Positions 24,656 to 33,982 are shown, counted from the first letter of the stretch. The stretch is DNA of 47,119 nt from Candidatus Bathyarchaeota archaeon (GCA_020354575.1 CP070649.1:1699174-1746292), one strand, 5' to 3'. Numbers and translations: made by a program. Notes: generated by a model from the letters alone, not told the origin.

Positions 24656-25312
24656 TTAGGATGTGTTGGTAGATGACTCTTCTCCCAACTTAGGAATGCT
24701 TGTTGGTAGCTCAGGGAATCTTTCCTTAATTTTCTGCTCTGCTACGGATGACGCTTCGGAAAGGATCTTTTGAGCATCTTCATTCGCTGAATCAAAGTTT
24801 ATTGTCAAACCTGTACTCTGACCTGCATCAATGATTATACCATTCAATAAGTTGCCTATTTGCCCCAATTCCTTTTCTGCTTCCGGGAATATTGCTGACA
24901 TGCCACTCTTCACTGAACGAAGCACTCCAACTGCAGGAGCGAGTGTTGTTACGATGTCACCTAATTCAGAAACTGTTCTTAATCTAAGTACTATTTGCTC
25001 TAAAGCTAGTCGACCGTGCATTATCATCTTTTCCATCTTTCGTATTTCGGCAAGTTCATTGGCAAAAACATTTGCACGAGCCATGTCGTGTTTTGTGTAT
25101 GCATCCACTATTCGAGCGAAGATTTTCTGATCGCGATCTGAGAAGCGTTCGCCTGCTTGGTCCAATCTTTGGACTTGAAGCTCGATCCGCCTTATAGCCA
25201 TGTCAAGTCGCGGTTTTAGTGGACCTGGTGGCCTTAAAGCATCTTTGACCCTTGTTTTAAATGGTTGCTGACTTTGTGTTTCTTCCCATCGTTTAGCAAA
25301 TCTTTCTGACAT
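24656..25312 (-). CDS. ESCRT-III-like protein, CdvB paralog without winged helix
   Basis: This 218-aa ESCRT-III core contains RPPGPLKPRLDMAIRRIELQ near residue 27, FSDRDQKIFARIVDAY, and FANELAEIRKMEKMI, all typical of Cdv ESCRT-III. It stops after a short tail with FPELPTSIPKL, a possible MIM2 motif for CdvC. It lacks the CdvA-binding winged helix, so it resembles CdvB1/CdvB2 of Sulfolobales. It is first in the operon, with ATG preceded by AAGGAGGT ten bases upstream. That site can be masked by a hairpin. Confidence 0.9.
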   Translation of the reverse strand: MSERFAKRWEETQSQQPFKTRVKDALRPPGPLKPRLDMAIRRIELQVQRLDQAGERFSDRDQKIFARIVDAYTKHDMARANVFANELAEIRKMEKMIMHGRLALEQIVLRLRTVSELGDIVTTLAPAVGVLRSVKSGMSAIFPEAEKELGQIGNLLNGIIIDAGQSTGLTINFDSANEDAQKILSEASSVAEQKIKERFPELPTSIPKLGEESSTNTS

Positions 25313-25322
25313 AATTTAGTTA

Positions 25323-25342
25323 CCTCCTTAAGAAAGAGGAGG
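25323..25342 (-). promoter_or_regulatory. Hairpin that can mask the ribosome site of the cdv operon
   Basis: In the minus-strand leader, CCTCCT (25337-25342) pairs perfectly with AGGAGG (25323-25328) across an eight-base loop. The second arm is the ribosome-binding site of the first cdv gene. Folding would hide it, so expression could respond to temperature or to a binding factor. Confidence 0.4.
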
Positions 25343-25545
25343 GGGTTAAAAGGATATTATTACATTGTTATCATGTGCTAAATACCCACGTATATATGTG
25401 GCAGTATTATGCTATTTCAAAAATGTTTTGAGCTTTAAATCCCATAATAAAAGAGGAACGTGGTTTGTTTGCTGTTTTAAACAATTTTATGTCAGTTAGC
25501 CTAAAAAGGGCCCCTCTTGTAGTATGTTAAATCAAGGTGATCAGT

Positions 25546-25764
25546 ATGGGTGATAGAATAAGAATATTCGCTATGTTCGGAGTATTAGGATTTGCTGCAG
25601 GAATTATTGCTAACTTTACGGCGAAATATGTAATCCCATGGATGACAACTCTTGTTTTTCCAGCAGTTGGCATCGAATGGGCTTTATCAGGATTTGCAGG
25701 AGCTTTCCTGACAATCCTGCTGGTTACGGTTTGGGCTCACGTAACTTCCCCTTCAGAAGGCTGA
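25546..25764 (+). CDS. Small two-helix membrane protein
   Basis: This 72-aa protein has two predicted membrane helices, IFAMFGVLGFAAGIIANF and LSGFAGAFLTILLVTVWAH, with short charged ends. No family is recognised. ATG at 25546 has AAGGTGAT just upstream, better than the in-frame GTG at 25537. It is divergent from the cdv operon across about 230 bp, an A/T-rich gap holding the imperfect palindrome CCACGTATATATGTGG. Confidence 0.6.
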   Translation: MGDRIRIFAMFGVLGFAAGIIANFTAKYVIPWMTTLVFPAVGIEWALSGFAGAFLTILLVTVWAHVTSPSEG

Positions 25765-25791
25765 ATTTATTCCCCAGCAACTCGTGAATCC

Positions 25792-25798
25792 TTTTTTT
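25792..25798 (+). terminator. T-run after the small membrane protein gene
   Basis: A T7 tract (ATCCTTTTTTTCC) about 28 bp after the stop codon is a plausible archaeal terminator. Confidence 0.4.
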
Positions 25799-25913
25799 CC
25801 TATATCTGTAGGGCTAAATTTCGTCTATTCAGAGAATCCATCGAAATATTCTGACAAATGGGATAGATAATCCAGAACTAACATGATGTTTATTACCCTA
25901 GTTCTGATTTTCT

Positions 25914-26552
25914 TTGCGTATGCACGATATGCTAGGAGCCTTAATACTGGCGGGGGGACAGGCAAAGCGAATCAAGGAAAATAAGGCATTATTGCAGCTA
26001 GGTGAAAAGCCTCTATTATTTCATGTGCTTGAGAAGATTTTTGATGTGACCCACGAAATTGTCGTTGTCATAGGGAAAAGAGATAATCCCCTAGAATTCA
26101 AACTTCTCCTTCCATCAAAAGTGATTCTGGTGCAAGACAAAGTTTATGGGCAAGGACCATTGGGTGGGATTTTCACGGGATTTAAAAGAATGCAGTCAGA
26201 ATATGCACTGGTTACTCCTGTTGACTCACCTTTTATAAAAAAAAGCTTACTTGAGTACCTAATTTCGAAAGCGAGTAGTGCAAATGCGGTGATTCCTCTC
26301 TGGCCAAATGGGAATCTAGAACCACTTCACGCAATTTATAGAATCTCCGCAGTAATCCCTGCAGCAAAAAATGCTATAATTAATGGTGAATTCCAAATGC
26401 TAAAGATTGTGAAAAAACTTAGAAACGTGACTTATTTAAACACGGATTATCTCAGAAGATTTGATAAAAAACTTCTGACCTTTTTTAACATCAATGACCG
26501 GAACGATTTGGAAGTTGCTCGGAATCTGTTCAAGGGGTTTGCGCTCAAATGA
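25914..26552 (+). CDS. mobA: MobA-like molybdenum cofactor guanylyltransferase
   Basis: MobA attaches GMP to molybdopterin to make the dinucleotide form of Mo/W cofactor. The N-terminus ALILAGGQAKRIKENKALL is the nucleotide-binding signature (LAGG, R, K), and TPVDSPF holds the metal-binding aspartate. At 212 aa it has normal length. Starts at 25914 (TTG), 25920 and 25929 (ATG) all precede the first strand. A TATA-like GTTTATTA near 25887 favours a leaderless message. mobB lies head-to-head downstream, ending 23 bp away. The substrate could be a related nucleotide sugar, but context favours MobA. Confidence 0.83.
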   Translation: MRMHDMLGALILAGGQAKRIKENKALLQLGEKPLLFHVLEKIFDVTHEIVVVIGKRDNPLEFKLLLPSKVILVQDKVYGQGPLGGIFTGFKRMQSEYALVTPVDSPFIKKSLLEYLISKASSANAVIPLWPNGNLEPLHAIYRISAVIPAAKNAIINGEFQMLKIVKKLRNVTYLNTDYLRRFDKKLLTFFNINDRNDLEVARNLFKGFALK

Positions 26553-26575
26553 TAAACTCACTGTTGAAGCAATTA

Positions 26576-27133
26576 TCAAAGAAGATTTTTGATTAATTCG
26601 ACAAGCTTATTCCTATCTTCAAGAAAACTAAGATATGGCGCGTCAAGATTAATGGGCGTCTCCTTTTTGAGCAGAGTAGGACCAACAAAAGCCAATACTG
26701 GAAAAAGCCGTTTGTCCAAAGCATCAAACTCCCCTTTATCCCCTACGATTACGATCTTTTGAATATCAGACCTTTGTATAACCTGGGATTGAAATCCTTC
26801 AATGAGCAACAGATCAACAGGCTCATTTTCAAACAACTGAAGAATTTCATCAATGTTTTCCCTAGAGTTTTCCCTTTTTTTGAATAGGGCAATTTCCTTA
26901 GGTGAGGTGCAAACGACAATTTTCGCGCCAGCTTGTGAATGTCGCCAGCTGTCTTTTCCCTTCAAGTCCAGTGAATGTCGCGGATTATGCACATGTTTTA
27001 TTGTTCCAATTCTGAGATTCTTTTTTGCTAAATTCCTAATAAGATGCTCAATAATCGTTGTTTTTCCCGATTTTGAGACTCCTATGACAGCTATTATTGG
27101 CGGTCTGATTTTATTCTCAACTTCATTCGTCAC
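26576..27133 (-). CDS. mobB: MobB, molybdopterin-guanine dinucleotide biosynthesis GTPase
   Basis: MobB is a P-loop GTP-binding protein that assists MobA. PPIIAVIGVSKSGKTTIIEH is the Walker A region, GTIKHVHNPRHSLD the family-specific motif, and LLLIEGFQSQ the acidic Walker B-like strand. At 185 aa it is of normal length. It is convergent with mobA, so the pair is not one operon although the roles match. Two moeA genes for the preceding metal-insertion step lie 13 kb away in this window. Confidence 0.88.
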   Translation of the reverse strand: MTNEVENKIRPPIIAVIGVSKSGKTTIIEHLIRNLAKKNLRIGTIKHVHNPRHSLDLKGKDSWRHSQAGAKIVVCTSPKEIALFKKRENSRENIDEILQLFENEPVDLLLIEGFQSQVIQRSDIQKIVIVGDKGEFDALDKRLFPVLAFVGPTLLKKETPINLDAPYLSFLEDRNKLVELIKNLL

Positions 27134-27297
27134 CGTTTTTCACCTCTGGCTCTTATATGCACATCTTTATTGCGAGAATTAGAAGTCATTTAATCACAAA
27201 TAAAAGATTCACTTATTAGATCATCGATTTCAATGCTTGCATGTTACAAATAATTATGCGGAAAAAATTTAACTATTCAACGTGCTATCTTTAATGG

Positions 27298-27383
27298 GGA
27301 GAGGAGGGCGAACCCAATGAACCCTTTGGGTTAGGAGGGAGGCTTCTCACACTCCTTTCTTCTTTCAGCCTTGCTCCCTCTCC
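27298..27383 (+). ncRNA. Structured leader or RNA element C upstream of lhr
   Basis: GGAGAGG (27298-27304) pairs with CCTCTCC (27377-27383). Inside, AACCCAA (27311-27317) and TTGGGTT (27326-27332) form a seven-base-pair hairpin. A purine-rich strand, GGAGGGAGG, follows. The general layout recalls elements A and B, but the conserved downstream block is absent, so it may be unrelated. It fills most of the 360-bp gap between mobB and lhr. Confidence 0.4.
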
Positions 27384-27493
27384 TCTAGTCTACGAAGCTT
27401 ATCATGCTGCAAAGCGTTTAAAAATTCCCTTGTTTCATTTGGCTGCGAAAGATTATCAACAAGTCTGTTAATTTTAGTAATAGGTTTCTTGAG

Positions 27494-30385
27494 TTGGGCG
27501 AAGAAGCTCATGTCTTCCAAATGCTAGCTAACTCTGTCCAAAAAGGACTGAGCGAGCAGGGATTCTCCTATCCCACTGAACCCCAGATTAAGGCTATTCC
27601 CTTAGTCTTAAGCAGGGAAAACCTTCTTTTGGTTGCACCGACAGGAAGTGGCAAGACTGAGGCAGTTCTTCTTCCCATCTTTTCAAGAATTCTTCAGAAC
27701 CCTACGCGACAAGGCATTTCAGTGCTTTTTATTACTCCTCTTCGAGCTCTAAATCGTGATATGTTAAGACGCATGTCTTATTGGAGTTCAAAGCTGAATA
27801 TCTCAATAGAAGTTCGCCATGGTGATACTGAAGTGAAGATTCGCAGAAAACAAGCAATTCATCCGCCGGAGATATTAGTAACAACGCCTGAAACTCTGCA
27901 AGCAATTCTGCCTGGGTCACTTATGCAAAGGCATTTACGTCACCTATCTTGTGTGGTAATAGACGAAGTGCATGAATATGTGATGAGTAAGAGAGGAGTA
28001 CAGTTTTCAGTAGCCTTGGAAAGACTCTTTGAGCTTGTAGGCAGCGACTTTCAGAGAATCGGTTTATCAGCAACTGTAGAGAATCCAGCGAAAGTTGCCA
28101 AGTTTATCGCTGGAGAAAGAAGAAAAATTCGGATTCTTAAGATTTCATTGGAGAAAAACTACACATATACAATTGAATTTCCAGTGGCGTCAGACAGCGA
28201 TTTTGTTTTGGCTCAGAAGTTGAATACTGCACCTGAGGCAGCTGCCAGAATCCGTCGTATGCTTGAGTTGGTAAAACAACACACATCGACACTTATTTTC
28301 GTTAATAGTCGAACCAATGCTGAAATTCTAGGACATAGATTGGGATTGCTTGCTGGAGAAATTGCAGTGCATCATGGGTCTTTGTCCAAAGAGGAGAGGA
28401 TGAAAATTGAAAATGCGTTTAAAGCGAATGCTATAGGAGCCATAGTGTGCACTAGCACCTTAGAGCTAGGAATTGACATCGGGCAGGTAGACTTAACTAT
28501 TCAATATTTATCTCCTCGACAGGTTAGCAGCTTGATTCAGCGAGTCGGTCGAAGTGGGCACCGTCTCGATTTAGTTTCAAAGGGGGTTATCATCACAGCA
28601 TTCTCTGAAGACACTTTGGAATCTCTAGCAGCAGTCAACGGCGCTCGTAGCGGAAAAGTTGAACCCACAATAATTCATGAAAATGCGTTAGATGTAGTTG
28701 CCCATCAGATTGTTGGCATTCTGATCGATAAAGGGATAACTGACATAGATACTGTGCTAAAAATTATAACTCGTGCATACCCTTTTCGAAAACTTTCCCA
28801 AACAAAGCTTCTAGAAGTCATGAATTATCTACATCTTTTAAGAGTAATAAAATTAGAAGGCATGTCATTGAAGAAAACGAAACACTCACGAAATTACTAC
28901 TATCGCAATCTATCCATGATACCTGACGAAAGACGCTATCCAATAGTCAATATCCTTTCTGACCGAAGAATTGGGACCCTTGGCGACGAGTTCATGGCAC
29001 TCAGAGCGCGCATAGGTTTGAGCTTCATATGTAAGGGAAAGGTGTGGCGTATTGTGCAAATTGAAGATGAGACAGGAACTGTTTATGTTGTCCCTTCAGA
29101 AGACAAATTTGCGGCAATTCCTGGATGGGACGGTGAAATGCTTCCAATTCCATATGATCTAGCCAAAGAAGTGGGAATACTGAGAGAGGCAATTGCGAAG
29201 AAAATTAAGCAAATCAGGAACATCAAAAAAGTTACTGAACAGCTTGCTAAGAAATTTGAAATAAAAGAGGCAGCTCTCCTTAAACCTGTTAAAGAGGTAA
29301 ATGCCTATTTAAAAGAAAATCTGCCACTCCCAACACATCATCATATTCTCCTTGAAGCTTTTGGCAAATACATTGTGATTCACGCGTGCTTTGGAGAAAT
29401 CGTAAATCGAACTCTCGGTAGTATTTTTGATGCCATATTGTCTAATCACGAGCTTATAGTTGGTTGGTGGAACGATGGCTACCGGCTATTACTTGAAATC
29501 CCACAAAAAGTGGGGGAGAGAACACTAGCGAGAGTTTCTCGCTTGATTTTTAATAGAACGTCAGATGAAATTGACAAAGCATTTGATGAGTATCTTGAGT
29601 CACGGTTTCCTTTTTCCTACAAAATGAAATTTGTTGCAGAGCGTTTTGGTGCTTTACCTCGAGGGAGAACCATGAGTCCGGAAAGAATGGCGGAGCTTCC
29701 ATCACGATTTAGGAATACACCGGTTTATGAAGAGACTATTCGTGAAGCGATGCTTGAAAAGGTAGATCTCATAACAGCGAAGCGAATAATGGAAGACATC
29801 AAAGCGGGAAATATCAAAATTAGCATGTTGGTCAGGCTGGAACAACCTACACCTTTAGCGTATCATATTCTTGCCAAGTATTCTGAAATTTCAGAGCTTC
29901 AAGCCCCCAACCATGTATTCATTAGCAACGTAGCACGAATGAAAAGGGCAATACTCATGGGGTCAGTCAAACTATTATGTTTCAATTGTGGGACCCTGCT
30001 TCAGGAAAAGCAAGTTCGTGATTTGAGAGAAGAGCCAGTTTGTTCAAAGTGTAGTTCAAGATTGCTCGCAAAGATGATGAGAAGACAGAGCCCTGATAGG
30101 TTGTGGGATCTGCTGCAACGAAGACAAAAAGGAGAGACGCTCGGTTCGGAGGAGTTAGACGAGTTAATCTATTCACGTCGAACTGCTGACCTAATTCTGA
30201 GTTATGGTAAGAAAGCAATTATAGCTTTGCAGACCAGAGGTATAGGACCTGAGACTGCGTTTAGAATCCTTGGAAGGATGCATCCCAATGAAGACGACTT
30301 CTATGCAGACTTGTTGAAAGGAAAGATACAGTATTTGCGGACTAAGCCCTTTTGGGAAAGAAAGAAAAGAATAGGAAGCAAGTAG
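27494..30385 (+). CDS. lhr: Lhr-family superfamily 2 DNA helicase
   Basis: A large 3'-5' helicase of the Lhr family, linked to repair and recombination. The Q-like motif is SYPTEPQIKAIP, Walker A is APTGSGKTE at 48-56, motif II is VVIDEVHEY near 157, motif III is GLSATVENP, and motifs V-VI are CTSTLELGIDIG and LIQRVGRSGHR. The Lhr-specific winged-helix and core regions follow. Two CxxC pairs near 828 and 850 (CFNCG, CSKC) form a probable zinc finger. At 963 aa it fits aLhr2-type proteins. The TTG start is preceded by a weak ribosome site. Confidence 0.93.
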   Translation: MGEEAHVFQMLANSVQKGLSEQGFSYPTEPQIKAIPLVLSRENLLLVAPTGSGKTEAVLLPIFSRILQNPTRQGISVLFITPLRALNRDMLRRMSYWSSKLNISIEVRHGDTEVKIRRKQAIHPPEILVTTPETLQAILPGSLMQRHLRHLSCVVIDEVHEYVMSKRGVQFSVALERLFELVGSDFQRIGLSATVENPAKVAKFIAGERRKIRILKISLEKNYTYTIEFPVASDSDFVLAQKLNTAPEAAARIRRMLELVKQHTSTLIFVNSRTNAEILGHRLGLLAGEIAVHHGSLSKEERMKIENAFKANAIGAIVCTSTLELGIDIGQVDLTIQYLSPRQVSSLIQRVGRSGHRLDLVSKGVIITAFSEDTLESLAAVNGARSGKVEPTIIHENALDVVAHQIVGILIDKGITDIDTVLKIITRAYPFRKLSQTKLLEVMNYLHLLRVIKLEGMSLKKTKHSRNYYYRNLSMIPDERRYPIVNILSDRRIGTLGDEFMALRARIGLSFICKGKVWRIVQIEDETGTVYVVPSEDKFAAIPGWDGEMLPIPYDLAKEVGILREAIAKKIKQIRNIKKVTEQLAKKFEIKEAALLKPVKEVNAYLKENLPLPTHHHILLEAFGKYIVIHACFGEIVNRTLGSIFDAILSNHELIVGWWNDGYRLLLEIPQKVGERTLARVSRLIFNRTSDEIDKAFDEYLESRFPFSYKMKFVAERFGALPRGRTMSPERMAELPSRFRNTPVYEETIREAMLEKVDLITAKRIMEDIKAGNIKISMLVRLEQPTPLAYHILAKYSEISELQAPNHVFISNVARMKRAILMGSVKLLCFNCGTLLQEKQVRDLREEPVCSKCSSRLLAKMMRRQSPDRLWDLLQRRQKGETLGSEELDELIYSRRTADLILSYGKKAIIALQTRGIGPETAFRILGRMHPNEDDFYADLLKGKIQYLRTKPFWERKKRIGSK

Positions 30386-30525
30386 GTAATTACAGAATTC
30401 AACCGAGATTTACCATTCATACAAGCTCTAAATGGCCATTCAGCATGAATTAATAATACCCAAGAATTTTGCCAATTATTGCTGGTAAAACACAGAGTAT
30501 CTATCAATTGACGAGAAGCCTTATT

Positions 30526-30897
30526 ATGGACTCAACAATTTTTAACGTAGCTTTTATGGCAAAAACGGTGGAGGAAACTCTCATCATCGAAAAACTAGAA
30601 GAACGAAAAGACAGGATGCCTTCTGAGATTTTCGGAGAGAAGAGTACCCCTGAACCTTTACACAGAAGAGATCGCCATGATATTATTGCAGAGATTCTGA
30701 AAACAGCGACGGGCGGAAAAAGAAAAACATTCATTATGTATAAAGCAAGATTAAGTCACGCTCAATTGAAACTTTACTTGGCGCTTCTTGATCAAAACGA
30801 GATGATCGTAAATGATAATGGAGTATATAAAACAACTCCCAAAGGTCTGACATTTATTCGAGAGTTCGAATCAATCAATTTCTTATTTGGTCGGTAG
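30526..30897 (+). CDS. Winged-helix DNA-binding protein
   Basis: A small regulator of the archaeal HTH_45-like winged-helix group: RHDIIAEILKTATGG, KTFIMYKARLSHAQLKLYL as the recognition region, and VYKTTPKGLTFIREFE as the wing end. This pattern is common in TACK archaea. The N-terminal 45 residues are poorly conserved and may be unstructured. The frame is open to 30469, but ATG at 30526 gives the more compact protein. It follows lhr by 140 bp with no clear link. Confidence 0.75.
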   Translation: MDSTIFNVAFMAKTVEETLIIEKLEERKDRMPSEIFGEKSTPEPLHRRDRHDIIAEILKTATGGKRKTFIMYKARLSHAQLKLYLALLDQNEMIVNDNGVYKTTPKGLTFIREFESINFLFGR

Positions 30898-30963
30898 CCT
30901 GTGCGTTTGTACGCACAGAAGATGAATTTCTATTTTGTATGTACTTATAATGATTGAATATAT

Positions 30964-32340
30964 TCAGGAAGCTAAGTGTAGAAGCTCCGCAATGTCGTGG
31001 ATTTCAATCAAATTACTTGAATGTCTCCTACTGGTTCTAAAGGCTGCAGTAAAAAGAATTGTATCTTTGCTGGAAATTAACTTGTCAGAAGAAAGCTTCT
31101 TAGCTACTGAAAGTATCCGATCATCCTCGATTAGATAATTCATTTGAGTCGGACAGACACCGAAGACAAGTTCGAGTTGGGATTTCACCATTTCATTTGG
31201 TGTAACAGCAATTATCAGTGGTGCAATCTTGAACCTTGAGATCATCTTTGCAGTGTAACCAGATCTAGTCAAGGTTACAACCTTGTCAATGGGCATGGTC
31301 TGGCATAGCCTTTGTATTGATTTACTGATTGCATCGGAAATGTTGACAAAGGTGCTATCCTCAATGTGGCTTTTCGTTGCTGGCTCGGTTTCTTCCGCTA
31401 TTTGAGCTATCATTGAAACTGATCTGACAGGATGTTTTCCTATTGAGGTTTCCCCTGAAAGCATAATTGCATCTGCTCCATCTAATATTGCATTAGCTAC
31501 ATCACTAACTTCTGCTCTTGTCGGGCTTGGCTGCTGAATCATGGATTCAAGCATTTCTGTAGCTATTGCAACAGGCAGTCCCTTTTGATTGCATTTTTTC
31601 GTAAGCGATTTTTGTACCAACGGTACTTTTGCAGGTTCAATTTCTACTCCAAGGTCGCCTCTGGCTATCATAATATATTCCGCTGCATCCATGATCGCAT
31701 CAAAATTGTTTACGCCTTCAGTATTTTCAATCTTGGCTATAACTGCGCCTTTATACCCATGAGCACTAGCTCGCAAATTAGTCACATCTTCTGCATTTCG
31801 AGTAAAGGAGAGAGCAATATATTCAGCATCAATTTTTTCAGCAAACTTTATGATCTCTAAATCTCTTTTTGAAAGAGTAGGAACTGAGAGTTGTCTACTT
31901 GGAATGTTAACTCCTTTGCCATTTTCTATTTCACCATGGTTCATTGCAGAAAGATGAACTTCCCGATTAGCTTTTTTAACAACGACAGTTCTGAGTCTAC
32001 CGTTATCGATGTATATCATATCATTAACTCTGATGTTATCGTAGAAGTCATGATTGAAGCTGAGTTTGCTGTGGATGAAGCCAACTTTCAGAATATCTCC
32101 TTTCTTAACCTTTTGTTTTTCTGCTACCTGAAGTCTGATCTCAGGACCTTTGATGTCAACAATTATTGGAATATTTGCAGTTTCACGAACTTTATTCATA
32201 ATTAATTCATGATAATCCGGAGATCCATAAGCTGTATTTATTCTGGCTCCATTCATTCCAGCTTCATACATTTTCCTAATTATTTTCTTCGATGAACTAG
32301 CTGGACCAATTGTGCATATAATCTTCGTTTTCCTAAACAC
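30964..32340 (-). CDS. pyk: Pyruvate kinase
   Basis: It makes ATP and pyruvate from phosphoenolpyruvate, or acts at the end of a modified Embden-Meyerhof route. Core segments are KTKIICTIGPAS, VDIKGPEIR, YIALSFTRNAEDV, IARGDLGVE with the active-site region, and ATEMLESMI. At 458 aa it is normal. Two potassium-site residues are altered: the usual NFSHG is NTAYG (35-39), losing the serine ligand, and DTKGPE is DIKGPE, losing the threonine ligand. The enzyme may be potassium independent. The start is GTG at 32340. Confidence 0.9.
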   Translation of the reverse strand: MFRKTKIICTIGPASSSKKIIRKMYEAGMNGARINTAYGSPDYHELIMNKVRETANIPIIVDIKGPEIRLQVAEKQKVKKGDILKVGFIHSKLSFNHDFYDNIRVNDMIYIDNGRLRTVVVKKANREVHLSAMNHGEIENGKGVNIPSRQLSVPTLSKRDLEIIKFAEKIDAEYIALSFTRNAEDVTNLRASAHGYKGAVIAKIENTEGVNNFDAIMDAAEYIMIARGDLGVEIEPAKVPLVQKSLTKKCNQKGLPVAIATEMLESMIQQPSPTRAEVSDVANAILDGADAIMLSGETSIGKHPVRSVSMIAQIAEETEPATKSHIEDSTFVNISDAISKSIQRLCQTMPIDKVVTLTRSGYTAKMISRFKIAPLIIAVTPNEMVKSQLELVFGVCPTQMNYLIEDDRILSVAKKLSSDKLISSKDTILFTAAFRTSRRHSSNLIEIHDIAELLHLAS

Positions 32341-32520
32341 AAGGCTCTCTCCATTATGTCTAGCTATATAATCCTATTTGGGCGTTTTAACTGACTCAAT
32401 CTACTTAAACTTAATTGGTCAACACACTGGGAACCTTAAAATTCAAAGACAAACAGAGACCTTTAATAGAAGTTGGTTGAGTCATTGAATTATATTAAAT
32501 TATTTTGTTGAGGAAGAAAA

Positions 32521-33021
32521 TTGAACAAGAGAACTAGTAATAATGTGCATAAAGCTTTCATTGAAGAAGCGAAAGCTCATAATCGGTTGCTTATGTTTGC
32601 AGCACAAGCTGAAAAAGAAGATTTATCCCAGATTGCCCTTTTATTCAGAGCTGTTGCAGCTGCTGAGAGTGTTCACGCCAGAAGGCATTTTGCTTTACTT
32701 GAAGGCAGTATTAAAGATACACAAAGTAATTTGGAAAGGGCATTTCAATCTGAAACTGGCGTTGCAAGAGTTGGATATGCCAAGATGCTGAAGGAAGCAG
32801 AGGAGGACCGGGAAGAAGCAGCTGCTTTGGTGTTCTCTCAGGCCCGAGATGTTGACGAGACTCATGCTAAGTTGTATAAGAAAGCCCTTGATCATTTAAT
32901 TGCACTCCGTTCCACGCATTATTATATCTGCACAATATGTGGTTTTGTTTCTGATGGTAACATACCTAGCAATTGCCCGATTTGTGGGGCTTCTTCAACC
33001 GAATTTCAAAACGTGGAGTGA
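32521..33021 (+). CDS. Rubrerythrin
   Basis: This non-haem iron peroxidase protects anaerobes against hydrogen peroxide. The ferritin-like diiron domain shows EEAKAHNRLLMFAAQAEKE, RAVAAAESVHARRHF and AEEDREEAAALVFSQAR, with paired glutamate and histidine ligands. The C-terminal rubredoxin-like domain has ICTICGFVSDG and NCPICGA, the four iron-binding cysteines. At 166 aa it is short but complete. The TTG start has GAGGAAG upstream. It stands alone. Confidence 0.93.
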   Translation: MNKRTSNNVHKAFIEEAKAHNRLLMFAAQAEKEDLSQIALLFRAVAAAESVHARRHFALLEGSIKDTQSNLERAFQSETGVARVGYAKMLKEAEEDREEAAALVFSQARDVDETHAKLYKKALDHLIALRSTHYYICTICGFVSDGNIPSNCPICGASSTEFQNVE

Positions 33022-33190
33022 TTCAGATAGAGGTCCACGTGAAACGACTCACTATTCTCGTCCTGCATATATTCGATGTAAAGATATTTCCTTAATATCA
33101 ATTTTAGATTCATAAAATAAAAGGCAATTGTGAACCTGAACCTTCCTTCATGCCGCATTGTTTCGTTAGCGTTTGAGGATTAGGAAATAG

Positions 33191-33715
33191 ATGAAAAGAA
33201 AATACACAATCTTAATGGGTCTGGCTTTTCTTGTTTGTTTGGTTTTGTCCTATTACATGAATAGAATCTTTCTTGAAATATTAGACAACTTGTCGCAAAA
33301 TCCCATTTTGCTGCTTCTAATGATTTTTATAAATAATGTTGCTGTAATCTCTTTAATTCTATTGGGTATGACATTTTATGTTAACCTAGTGATATCAAAT
33401 TTCTTTGAAAAGGAAAAGTATGCAAATGTCGTAATTGAGCATCCAAGAATTTTTGCATTATTTTTCGCTATTATCATTCTCTTTCTAAGCGTCCTTCGAG
33501 GGATTAACTTCTTTCTTGGCGTTATCATGGTTGAGCTCTTGCCATTCTTTTTATTGGCTAGTTCACCAATTTTGATAATTGAAGGGTATGGTATATTCAT
33601 TACGATAACAAAAACATTAAGCAGGGCAATATCAATTAAAGATATGATTTTCATTTATGGTTTGTTCTTTATCGCAGCGACGATAGAAGTCAGCCTAATG
33701 ATATTTCTAGTTTGA
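33191..33715 (+). CDS. SpoIIM-like membrane protein
   Basis: A 174-aa protein with about five membrane helices. The segment LLLMIFINNVAVISLILLGM carries the paired-asparagine motif seen in the SpoIIM/COG1300 family, and the C-terminal half VELLPFFLLASSPILII fits it. These proteins are widespread in archaea and bacteria with unclear function outside sporulation. ATG at 33191 is preceded by an A-rich stretch without a clear ribosome site. The family call is moderate. Confidence 0.6.
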   Translation: MKRKYTILMGLAFLVCLVLSYYMNRIFLEILDNLSQNPILLLLMIFINNVAVISLILLGMTFYVNLVISNFFEKEKYANVVIEHPRIFALFFAIIILFLSVLRGINFFLGVIMVELLPFFLLASSPILIIEGYGIFITITKTLSRAISIKDMIFIYGLFFIAATIEVSLMIFLV

Positions 33716-33982
33716 TGAGCGCATGAATGCATGGATTCGGGCTTTACAGGCAAAGGATCATTGCATTTAATTGAAGCAGAAACCTCACAATCTCTGGCTA
33801 GTTGGGAAAACCTTAGGGGTCTCTATGCAAGAATGCATTTTGTTAATGTTCAATGCGAAGATGAACCTGCTTCATTCTGACCTCTTCGCCTCCTTAAAAT
33901 AAGATATGCAAACACAATGATGCAAGAAGATACGATAGTTATGTTGAGTGCATAGTTCCATGCACGCATGCAATTATTTGAA
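33716..33982. other. Intergenic stretch with short motifs
   Basis: No gene is supported. A 49-codon frame at 33731-33880 exists but has no ribosome site or recognised motif. The stretch holds ATGCATG at 33728-33734 and GCATGCAATT at 33966-33975, and directly precedes element B. Confidence 0.35.

Noticed and set aside
33731-33880. 49-codon plus-strand open frame
   Set aside because: No ribosome site, no motif and no neighbour support; the start lies in a TGCATG repeat-like stretch.
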